From an uncultured Bacilli bacterium (GTDB lineage: Bacteria; Bacillota_I; Bacilli_A; RF39; UBA660), in assembly GCA_934177545.1 (NCBI GenBank), contig CAKPPI010000037.1, forward strand, positions 1-8,902: a stretch of DNA of 8,902 bases. The letters run 5' to 3'. The stretch's first letter is position 1. Every line of letters starts with the position of its first letter. The translations under genes were made by a program, and so were the position numbers. Of the stretch, positions 1 to 6,022 are shown piece after piece. The notes below the pieces were generated by a model. That model was not told the origin of the DNA. It worked only from the letters and a program-made list of their open reading frames with translations, and made no database searches.

Positions 1-20
1 CTTCTTTCTAACAACACAAA

Positions 21-50
21 AAGATAAGTCTATCTTATTAGACCTATCTT
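21..50 (-). terminator. Intrinsic terminator, probably part of a leader attenuator
   Basis: Read on the minus strand, a 12-bp stem (50-39 with 32-21, one G·U wobble) closes a 6-nt loop and is followed by a U-rich tail (UCUUUUUGUG). On the plus strand the wobble becomes an A/C mismatch and no T-run follows, so the signal has a direction. No complete gene lies immediately upstream. It follows a possible leader peptide and structured RNA, which suggests attenuation of a gene beyond the left edge. A small independent RNA ending here is the alternative. Confidence 0.55.
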
Positions 51-59
51 TAGTCCACG

Positions 60-165
60 ATAAAAGAAAGTAGTTATACTATATAAACTGCCCCCCCCAT
101 GTTAACCAATTGTAAACTTTACATTTCTTTGACATTAGCATAGTTGGGCACCTACTTTCTTTTAT
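60..165. repeat. Perfect 14-bp inverted repeat enclosing 78 bp
   Basis: ATAAAAGAAAGTAG at 60-73 is exactly repeated in inverse at 152-165. As minus-strand RNA it would form a 14-bp stem around the possible leader peptide. Further helices can stack inside it: UGCCC with GGGCA, CUAUG with CAUGG, CUAAU with AUUGG, and a small UGUA/UACA hairpin. Such nesting favours an RNA structure. The same pattern could also be the ends of a small invertible segment or a miniature mobile-element remnant. I see no recombinase gene in the window. Confidence 0.6.
79..141 (-). CDS. Possible 20-residue leader peptide with a G8 tract
   Basis: An ATG at 141 opens a 20-codon frame ending in TAG at 79. A weak Shine-Dalgarno-like GUAGGUG lies about 7 nt upstream and abuts the 5' arm of the 14-bp stem. 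The predicted peptide begins MLMSKKCK and ends WGGQFI; the WGG codons are formed by eight consecutive G (91-98). Its position between a promoter and an intrinsic terminator, enclosed by a long stem, is what a ribosome-controlled attenuator would look like. I do not recognise the peptide, and a frame this short could be chance in AT-rich DNA. Confidence 0.3.
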   Translation of the reverse strand: MLMSKKCKVYNWLTWGGQFI

Positions 166-207
166 TTATATTATTATTGTCCGCTGACAACTATCTTTAG
201 TAATTTA

Positions 208-236
208 ATTTTATCAAATTATAACTTACTATTCAA
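208..236 (-). promoter_or_regulatory. Candidate sigma-A promoter for the left-edge leader
   Basis: On the minus strand, TTGAAT (236-231) and TAAAAT (213-208) are separated by 17 bp. Transcription would start near 201, exactly where the 11-bp direct repeat begins. This would give a leader RNA of about 185 nt when termination occurs at 21-50. The two hexamers match the consensus moderately, and chance matches are common in such AT-rich DNA. Confidence 0.4.
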
Positions 237-302
237 TAATATTCTTGCAATTCACTTCAACTATAGTACCATTTCTAACATAAAACTATATAGTATAAAT
301 AA

Positions 303-1256
303 TTAAAAGTATGATTTAACTTTTGTTGAACAAGGACTCTCACTGAAGTTAAATGTTTTAGTATATTGTTTTAAAAAATATAATTTATCTAAATTATTAT
401 CAAAAATAAGATCAATCAACTCTAAGGCCTTTTCTTCTCTAGCTATATTGTCTAGACCTTTACCTAATCTATAATCAATAAGTTCTTCATCTATAAGTCC
501 CTTTTCAGGTGCTTTTATTGTTTTTACTGATGTATTTATATTGTTTTGCCAAATAATACTTTTTTTCGAGGAGTTTGGACTTCTATACTCAATGGTATTA
601 TCAAAACACATTATATTGCTATCAAGATGAACTTTAGTAAAATTTACTGCCCAGTTTCTATCTTTTAAAAACACTTGATAATATATATCTTCAAAACTAG
701 TTGCATTATTTAAATAATCTATATTTTCTAGAATATACGGAGCGATTGGATTAGCAAATTTCTTAAACGAACTTCTTGGTTCTTGTTCTTCACCAGCAAA
801 GAAAAGAATTAATTCATTTTCATATAAAATGTAGGTTTTAAGGAATTGTCGCCAATAAACATAATTGCCTTTTAAGATATGACTTCCTATATGGATGTGA
901 CCACCAACATTTTGATTAGTAACTGCATTGTTTTTTTCAAGAAAAGAACAAATTTCACTCAATTCATTCCAACATGACTCTTTATCAGTTAAAGGATATG
1001 ATTTTATTTCTCCTCCACTTGGAACAGTATTATCAAAATCAGATGCCCATCTATTTTGATTAGTACTAATATAATTATCTACTAGCCGCTTGTCCAAATT
1101 TTCATACTCTATTTCTGTTCCAAAAGTATCATATTTGCTAAATCCCAAACTATCTCTATAGTAAAATTTACTGGTCTGCAACTGAAATTTTAATTTCAGT
1201 AAATCATACTTAGAAAATTTTGAAAACATATCATTTTTTGAATCGGACAAATCCAT
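303..1256 (-). CDS. Putative amidoligase (Amidoligase_2 / COOH-NH2 ligase family)
   Basis: This 317-residue cytoplasmic protein resembles the glutamine-synthetase-fold amidoligases (Pfam Amidoligase_2), which are predicted to join a carboxyl and an amine using ATP. Visible family motifs, numbered from the chosen start, are FGTEIEYE (residues 45-52), an acidic D73 followed by the Gly-Gly-Glu turn GGEIKSYPL (81-89), GGHIHIG (118-124, with H120 and H122), an Arg near 161 and IEYRSPN (222-228). Together these carry the Glu, His and Arg residues expected for metal, ATP and substrate binding. The frame opens further upstream at a TTG (1319), but the promoter at 1291-1319 lies inside that extension. 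The ATG at 1256 with AAGAGAG just upstream is therefore preferred, although the spacing is short. It is a single-gene unit without the partner genes (gamma-glutamyl cyclotransferase, ATP-grasp) often found beside this family. The substrate is unknown. Confidence 0.72.
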   Translation of the reverse strand: MDLSDSKNDMFSKFSKYDLLKLKFQLQTSKFYYRDSLGFSKYDTFGTEIEYENLDKRLVDNYISTNQNRWASDFDNTVPSGGEIKSYPLTDKESCWNELSEICSFLEKNNAVTNQNVGGHIHIGSHILKGNYVYWRQFLKTYILYENELILFFAGEEQEPRSSFKKFANPIAPYILENIDYLNNATSFEDIYYQVFLKDRNWAVNFTKVHLDSNIMCFDNTIEYRSPNSSKKSIIWQNNINTSVKTIKAPEKGLIDEELIDYRLGKGLDNIAREEKALELIDLIFDNNLDKLYFLKQYTKTFNFSESPCSTKVKSYF

Positions 1257-1290
1257 AACTCTCTTATAAATATTAATAATTTTGTGCTTT

Positions 1291-1319
1291 ATTATATAGC
1301 TAATTGTTAAAAAAAACAA
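1291..1319 (-). promoter_or_regulatory. Sigma-A-type promoter of the amidoligase gene
   Basis: On the minus strand, TTGTTT (1319-1314) and a perfect TATAAT (1296-1291) are separated by 17 bp, predicting a start near 1284 and a leader of about 28 nt before the ATG at 1256. It sits just downstream of the terminator at 1328-1350, so the amidoligase appears to be uncoupled from the exporter genes. It also argues against the upstream TTG start. Confidence 0.6.
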
Positions 1320-1327
1320 TCTTTTGT

Positions 1328-1350
1328 AAAAAAAGAGACCTATGTCCCTT
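1328..1350 (-). terminator. Intrinsic terminator after the exporter genes
   Basis: On the minus strand, AAGGGAC-AUAG-GUCUCUU forms a 7-bp stem (one G·U) with a tetraloop, and its 3' side runs into a stretch of U. The hairpin begins within the TAA stop codon of the 711-residue ABC subunit, so termination would follow that gene immediately. The stem is short, but the architecture is typical. Confidence 0.65.
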
Positions 1351-3484
1351 ATAGTTCAAACTGTGAATTATATAAATCAGCATAGAAACCATTCTTCTTC
1401 ATTAACTCATCATGATTTCCAGTTTCAATTATATTACCATCTTTCATAACGAGAATTAAATCAGCATTTTTTATAGTTGATAATCTATGTGCAATAATAA
1501 ATGAAGTTCTTCCCTCTGTTAATTTATCCATGGCTTTTTGAACTAATTCTTCTGTTCTTGTATCAACATTGCTTGTTGCTTCATCAAGAATTAAGAATGG
1601 GGAATCTTCAATCATACCACGAGCAATAGTAAGTAGCTGTCTTTGTCCAGCTGATACAGAATCATTTTCACCAATAACACTATCAAAGCCATTAGGTAAA
1701 GTCTTAATGAAATGAGTAAGTCCTACTGTATCACAAACTTCTTTTACCATCTCATCTGAAATGTTCTCTCTATTGTAAACTATATTTTCTTTAACTGTAC
1801 CATTAAATAACCATGTATCTTGCAAAACCATTGTAAATAGACTATGAACATTTTCTCTTGTAAGGTCATTAATAGATACATTATCTATTAAAATATCTCC
1901 TTTGTTTATCTCGTAAAATTTCATAAGTAGATTAACCATCGTTGTTTTACCAGCCCCAGTTGGTCCTACAATAGCTATTTTTTGACCATCTTTAACACTA
2001 GCTGTAAAATCTTTAATGATAGTTCTATCTTTATCATAACCAAATGATACATGGTTAAACTCTATATTACCTTTTACTTTTGACTTATCTAACATCTTAG
2101 TCTTGTTATTCTCGAAAATCATCTCTTCTTCATCTAAGAATTCAAATACTCTTTCACTAGCAGCTGCTGTTGACTGTAGGCTTGTGAAGGCTTGTGCTAT
2201 TTGCATTAGAGGAGATGTGAATAATCTAACATAAGTGATGAAAGCAATTATTACTCCAAAAGTTATAGTATCATGCATTACAAGTAAAGCTCCTACGATA
2301 CATACTGCTACATAACCAAAGTTTCCAATGAATGACATAATTGGTTGCATAAGTCCTGATAAAAATTGACTCTTTCTATTAGCATCATATACTTTTTCAT
2401 TATATTCATCAAACTTGGTATCAGCTTCTTTTTTACCATTATAAGCTTTTACCACTAAAAGTCCTGAATATACTTCTTCTATAAGTGAATTTAATTTACC
2501 TAATTCTTTTTGTCTTGCGGCAAAGTATTTTTGTGATTTAGAAAGAACTATAAAGATTAAGGAAAAACCAATTATACTAGCAGAAATAGCTGTAAGTGCC
2601 ATAATCCAGTTAGTTATAAACATCATTATTATAGTACCTAATAATAATGTAACAGCACTAACTAATGATGATAGTGATTGATTCATACTTTGAGCAATAG
2701 TATCAACATCATTAGTAACGCGTGATAAGATATCACCTGTTTGATTTTTATCAAAATATTTAAGTGGTAATTTATTAATTTTAGTAGAGATTCTTCCTCT
2801 TAGTTTTCTAGCAAAATTATTAGAAACACTAGTCATTATAATTGACTCAATAAATGATAATAAAGCACTAACTATGTATAGGCAAGCTAAGAATAAACTT
2901 ATCTTCTTAATTTTAGTCATATTCATACTAGGTTCTATTACTTTTCTAATACTCTTTGGCATTTTATCTATCTTTTTATATAAAGCTTTAGCATCTTTTT
3001 TATCTTTTATAGTACTAGCTATTTGTAAAAATTTCAATTGATCAGTTGAAGATATTTTTTGGTTATTAATAGTAAATTCTTTAAATATTAACTCTAAAGT
3101 ATTATCAGATAACTTTGCTAAATTATCTAGCATATTATCTTTATCACTAGATTGCATAACCATCATGAAGTTAGTCTTTTCTTCTACTGATAGATTTGTA
3201 CTTTTCATTATTTCTTGTGGATTAATATTTTGTAAATTATTAGTAGTCTTCTTACTAATTTCTTGCATTTCATCAACATTTACTATTAATCCTTCTGAAA
3301 TAGCATCCGTCAATTTAGAAAGTTTATTAGGAGCAGCTATTGATAAAACTGATGATAAGATAGCAAAGATTAAAGCCATTGCAATTAGAATTTGGAAACT
3401 CTTTAGTTCTTTAAATAAACGTTTCATAGAACCTACAAAGTCTTTAGACTTATCCATCTTTGGTCCACGTGGTCCATTATGCAT
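1349..3484 (-). CDS. Heterodimeric ABC exporter, catalytic subunit with large ectodomain (BmrD-like)
   Basis: This 711-residue membrane protein has an N-terminal six-helix exporter domain and a C-terminal nucleotide-binding domain, forming half of a multidrug- or peptide-type exporter. The first helix is at about residues 31-50 and the second at about 195-219. The roughly 145 residues between them are hydrophilic, helix-rich and predicted to lie outside the membrane; this loop is normally short. B. subtilis BmrD is known to carry an extracellular domain. The nucleotide-binding domain has Walker A GPTGAGKT (507-514), Q-loop Q555, Walker B LILDEA with catalytic E635, and switch H666. Its signature is VSAGQ (610-614) rather than LSGGQ, as expected of the subunit that donates a degenerate signature to the partner's site. 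The ATG start is supported by AAAGGAGG about 8 nt upstream. The start overlaps the end of the partner gene by 8 bp, implying translational coupling. The substrate cannot be read from the sequence. Confidence 0.9.
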   Translation of the reverse strand: MHNGPRGPKMDKSKDFVGSMKRLFKELKSFQILIAMALIFAILSSVLSIAAPNKLSKLTDAISEGLIVNVDEMQEISKKTTNNLQNINPQEIMKSTNLSVEEKTNFMMVMQSSDKDNMLDNLAKLSDNTLELIFKEFTINNQKISSTDQLKFLQIASTIKDKKDAKALYKKIDKMPKSIRKVIEPSMNMTKIKKISLFLACLYIVSALLSFIESIIMTSVSNNFARKLRGRISTKINKLPLKYFDKNQTGDILSRVTNDVDTIAQSMNQSLSSLVSAVTLLLGTIIMMFITNWIMALTAISASIIGFSLIFIVLSKSQKYFAARQKELGKLNSLIEEVYSGLLVVKAYNGKKEADTKFDEYNEKVYDANRKSQFLSGLMQPIMSFIGNFGYVAVCIVGALLVMHDTITFGVIIAFITYVRLFTSPLMQIAQAFTSLQSTAAASERVFEFLDEEEMIFENNKTKMLDKSKVKGNIEFNHVSFGYDKDRTIIKDFTASVKDGQKIAIVGPTGAGKTTMVNLLMKFYEINKGDILIDNVSINDLTRENVHSLFTMVLQDTWLFNGTVKENIVYNRENISDEMVKEVCDTVGLTHFIKTLPNGFDSVIGENDSVSAGQRQLLTIARGMIEDSPFLILDEATSNVDTRTEELVQKAMDKLTEGRTSFIIAHRLSTIKNADLILVMKDGNIIETGNHDELMKKNGFYADLYNSQFEL

Positions 3485-5237
3485 TTTCTAACTCCTCCTT
3501 TGATAATTGTGATAAAGCTATCTGCTTATAAACATCACAAGTTTTTAATAATTCTTTATGTGTACCCATACCAACACATTTACCATTATCAAGAACAAGT
3601 ATCTTATCAGCATTCATAATTGTACCTATTCTTTGAGCAACTATTAAACTAGTTGCATCTTTGGTATAATTTTTCAATTCTTTTCTTAAAATATAATCTG
3701 TTTTATAGTCAAGGGCAGAAAATGAATCATCAAAGATATAAATTTCTGGATCTCTTGCTACAGCTCTTGCAATAGATAAGCGTTGTTTTTGTCCACCTGA
3801 TACATTAGTACCTCCTTGAGCAATTGCTGCATCATAAGTCTTATCCATCTTAGAAACAAATTCTTCAGCTTGAGCAACTCTTACAGCTTCTTCTATTTTC
3901 TTAGTATTAATCTTTCCTTTGCCATTATCACCAAATGATACATTACTACTTACTGTTCCATGAAATAGTGTAGCTTTTTGGGGAACATAACTAATCTTAT
4001 TACGAAGTGATTCTTGCTTATACTCTTTAACATCAACTCCATCTACTAATACTTCTCCATCAGTAGCATCATAAAATCTTGGTATTAAATTAATAAGTGA
4101 ACTCTTACCACTTCCAGTTGATCCAATAAAAGCGACTGTCTCTCCTTTATTAGCTTTAAAGGAAATATCTTTTAATAAGTATTCTTCAGCATCTGGGTAC
4201 TTAAAGGATACATTTTTAAACTCAACAGTACCAGTTTCTTTAGTATCACCAGTAAATTTTCCATCTTTGATACTTAACTTTGTATCTAATACTTCATTAA
4301 TTCTTTTAGCAGAAACACTTGCTCTTGGTAGCATCATAAAAATCATAGCTAACATTAAGAATGACATAATTACTTGCATAGAATAGCTTGAAAATACTAC
4401 CATATCAGAAAATAAACTTAACTTATCACTCATCATTGCTTTATTAATTAAATCAGCTCCAATAAAGTAAATACTAAGTGTTAAGAAATACATTACTAAA
4501 TACATAATTGGTTGCATAATAGCAAAAGCTTTTTGGTTAAATAATTGAGTATTAGTTAGTTCATTATTTACCTTACTAAATTTATCTTCTTGATATTTTT
4601 CAGCATTAAAAGCTCTTACTACTCTAATACCGGTTAAATTTTCTCTTGTAACCCCATTTAACTTATCAGTAAGTTTTTGAACTCTTTTAAATCTTGGCAT
4701 AACTACTGACATTAAAGTTAAGATAGTAACTAATAAAATTATAACTGCTACAGCCGTTATAGCACTCCAAGTTATATTTTTATTAAGTATTTTAGTAACT
4801 GCCCAAATAGCTGTTACTGGAGCTTTAATTAATAACTGTAGTCCCATAGAAATAAACATCTGAATCTGTGTTATATCATTAGTTGTACGGGTAATTAAAC
4901 TACTAGTTGAGAAGTTTTTAACTTCTGCTATACCTAAGTTTTCTACTTTATTAAATAGTTTTTTTCTAATGGTTTTTGAAAAGCTTGCTGATACATTAGA
5001 CGATATATAACCAACTAAGATAGCTGATAACAAGCTACCAAAGGCACAAAGTAGCATATAGCCACCATTTTCTAAGATAGTACTCATCTTACTTCCTTCA
5101 GTCTGAACAAGTTTTGTAATCTCTGACATATAGTCAGGTAATTTTAAATCTAACCAAACCTGTACTAAGATAAAGATAAAGGAAATAAAGATTAGTAAGT
5201 AATCTTTTTTAGTAAAATTTTTAAATAATTTAAACAT
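3477..5237 (-). CDS. Heterodimeric ABC exporter, degenerate-site subunit (BmrC-like)
   Basis: This 586-residue protein is the partner half-transporter, with six membrane helices in about residues 12-305 and a nucleotide-binding domain from about 335. Walker A is GSTGSGKS (372-379), Q-loop Q420, and the signature is an intact VSGGQ (479-483). The Walker B motif reads IFDDSF, with Asp504 in place of the catalytic Glu, and the switch His is replaced by Gln535 (VAQR). These two changes mark the non-hydrolytic site in BmrC, LmrC and TM287. The intact signature would complete the active site of the 711-residue partner. Length and gene order (short degenerate subunit first, long subunit second) match B. 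subtilis bmrC-bmrD. Its ATG lies 3 nt after the stop of the peptidase gene, with only a distant GAAGGGA as ribosome binding site, so it is probably translated by coupling. Confidence 0.9.
   Translation of the reverse strand: MFKLFKNFTKKDYLLIFISFIFILVQVWLDLKLPDYMSEITKLVQTEGSKMSTILENGGYMLLCAFGSLLSAILVGYISSNVSASFSKTIRKKLFNKVENLGIAEVKNFSTSSLITRTTNDITQIQMFISMGLQLLIKAPVTAIWAVTKILNKNITWSAITAVAVIILLVTILTLMSVVMPRFKRVQKLTDKLNGVTRENLTGIRVVRAFNAEKYQEDKFSKVNNELTNTQLFNQKAFAIMQPIMYLVMYFLTLSIYFIGADLINKAMMSDKLSLFSDMVVFSSYSMQVIMSFLMLAMIFMMLPRASVSAKRINEVLDTKLSIKDGKFTGDTKETGTVEFKNVSFKYPDAEEYLLKDISFKANKGETVAFIGSTGSGKSSLINLIPRFYDATDGEVLVDGVDVKEYKQESLRNKISYVPQKATLFHGTVSSNVSFGDNGKGKINTKKIEEAVRVAQAEEFVSKMDKTYDAAIAQGGTNVSGGQKQRLSIARAVARDPEIYIFDDSFSALDYKTDYILRKELKNYTKDATSLIVAQRIGTIMNADKILVLDNGKCVGMGTHKELLKTCDVYKQIALSQLSKEELENA
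3492..3501 (-). promoter_or_regulatory. Strong ribosome binding site inside the upstream ABC gene
   Basis: AAAGGAGGAG on the minus strand lies within the last codons of the 586-residue subunit and about 8 nt before the ATG at 3484. It fixes the start of the 711-residue subunit and explains the 8-bp overlap (ATGCATAA) between the two genes. It encodes Lys-Glu-Glu of the upstream protein at the same time. Confidence 0.8.
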
Positions 5238-5240
5238 ATT

Positions 5241-5924
5241 TTAATCATCCCTTCTTCCAAATATCATAATAAGTCTTAATAGTTCTAATAAAGTTGTTAA
5301 TATACTTGCCACATAGGTTAAGGCTGCAGCTGTTAACATAACTTTCCCATCATTTAACTCCTTACTAGTAAAGAAATGAGCATAATCTAGTTCTTTTAAA
5401 GCCCTTCTACTAGCATTAACCTCAACTGGTAAGGTTATTATTTGAAAAAACAAAATAACCATTTCTAGAATTATTCCTAGCCATACTAGATTAAACGAAC
5501 CAAACAAACATCCAAAAAGAATAGCAAAATATCCAAACTTTGAAGAAAAATTAACAACTGGTATTAATTTATTCCTAAATCTTAAGAAAAAATACCCTTC
5601 TTTATCTTGAATAGCATGACCACACTCATGACAAGCAACAGCCACACTAGCAATAGATGCTTCATTATAGTTAGAACTAGATAGCCTAATAACTTTATTA
5701 GTAGGATCATAGTGATCTGTTAAAAATCCACTAGTCCTTTCTATTTTTATATCAGAAAGACCATTTTTGTCAAGCAAATATCTTGCAGCTTCTTTCCCAG
5801 TCATTCCTCTCTTATTAGAAATTTTCTCATATTTTTTATAGGCCGATGTTACAAACACTTCAGCTAAAAATGTTATAACTACGCCAATAAATGTTAAACC
5901 ATATAAAATAAAAAAATCATGCAT
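5241..5924 (-). CDS. YugP-family membrane zinc metallopeptidase
   Basis: This 227-residue integral membrane protein matches the YugP/Zn_peptidase_2 family. The first helix is at about residues 5-27. The zinc-binding motif HECGH is at 99-103, with E100 as predicted catalytic base. Two closely spaced helices follow at about 131-165. The conserved PVEVNASRRA segment (166-175) includes E168 as likely third zinc ligand, and a last helix lies at about 195-220. Other visible family features are the N-terminal GxTGxEAA-like stretch (39-47) and the DHYDP motif (70-74). The physiological substrates of the family are poorly known. The ATG is preceded by GAGGTGA at about 6 nt. It is the first gene of a group with the two exporter subunits, separated from the next gene by 3 nt, so peptidase and exporter should be produced together. 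It may process or clear a membrane or exported peptide, but that is inference. Confidence 0.88.
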   Translation of the reverse strand: MHDFFILYGLTFIGVVITFLAEVFVTSAYKKYEKISNKRGMTGKEAARYLLDKNGLSDIKIERTSGFLTDHYDPTNKVIRLSSSNYNEASIASVAVACHECGHAIQDKEGYFFLRFRNKLIPVVNFSSKFGYFAILFGCLFGSFNLVWLGIILEMVILFFQIITLPVEVNASRRALKELDYAHFFTSKELNDGKVMLTAAALTYVASILTTLLELLRLIMIFGRRDD

Positions 5925-5960
5925 ACTTTCACCTCATCTTATATGATACTATATTATTTT

Positions 5961-6000
5961 TATTAAATATTAATTAAATTATTAAGAATTATTAAGAAAG
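5961..6000 (-). promoter_or_regulatory. Tandem ~10-bp direct repeats upstream of the peptidase-exporter genes
   Basis: The word TTATTAAGAA occurs twice in perfect tandem on the plus strand (5979-5988 and 5989-5998), and two weaker ATTAA-centred copies precede it (around 5962 and 5973). On the minus strand the array reads TTCTTAATAA-TTCTTAATAA followed by TTAAT-rich copies. Tandem 10-11-bp direct repeats are the usual layout of OmpR/PhoB-family binding sites, and such a regulator is encoded just upstream. I see no good -35 box between the repeats and the gene, although TATAGT/TATCAT near 5945-5955 could act as -10. That would fit an activated promoter. AT-rich DNA produces similar words by chance. 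Confidence 0.4.
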
Positions 6001-6018
6001 AAAATAATATTTCTTAAT
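5991..6018 (-). terminator. Possible weak terminator after the histidine kinase gene
   Basis: A perfect 9-bp inverted repeat, ATTAAGAAA/TTTCTTAAT with a 10-nt loop, starts 5 nt after the kinase stop codon. It contains a single G-C pair and is followed on the minus strand by U-rich but broken sequence. Termination would therefore be inefficient. One arm is shared with the tandem repeats, so it may instead be part of an operator. Confidence 0.3.
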
Positions 6019-6022
6019 TAGT

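Larger units (their letters stand above)
44..201 (-). repeat. Direct repeat of 11 bp flanking the leader region
   Basis: The plus-strand word CTATCTTTAGT occurs at 44-54 and again at 191-201. On the minus-strand transcript both copies read ACUAAAGAUAG. The downstream copy contains the 5' half of the terminator stem at 21-50. The upstream copy sits at the predicted transcript start and could pair about 8 bp with the terminator's 3' half, competing with the terminator. The repeat is seen directly; the competition is inferred. Confidence 0.6.

Noticed and set aside
129..158. Plus-strand TTGACA (129-134) as a promoter
   Set aside because: The -35 is perfect, but the only -10 candidate at 18 bp is TACTTT and no plus-strand gene follows; the next gene is convergent.
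315..353. Inverted repeat TTTAACTT/AAGTTAAA at the end of the amidoligase gene as a terminator
   Set aside because: The 8-bp arms are perfect and an inner TTGTT/AACAA pairs too, but the repeat lies inside the coding sequence and no U-run follows on the minus strand.
1257..1319. 21-residue N-terminal extension of the amidoligase from a TTG start
   Set aside because: No ribosome binding site precedes the TTG, and the segment contains the -35 and -10 boxes of the gene's own promoter. The ATG at 1256 is the better start.
3165..3491. Open frame of 108 codons on the plus strand
   Set aside because: It lies entirely antisense to the start of the 711-residue ABC gene and the end of its partner, which have clear domains and ribosome binding sites. 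It has no ribosome binding site or recognisable protein features.
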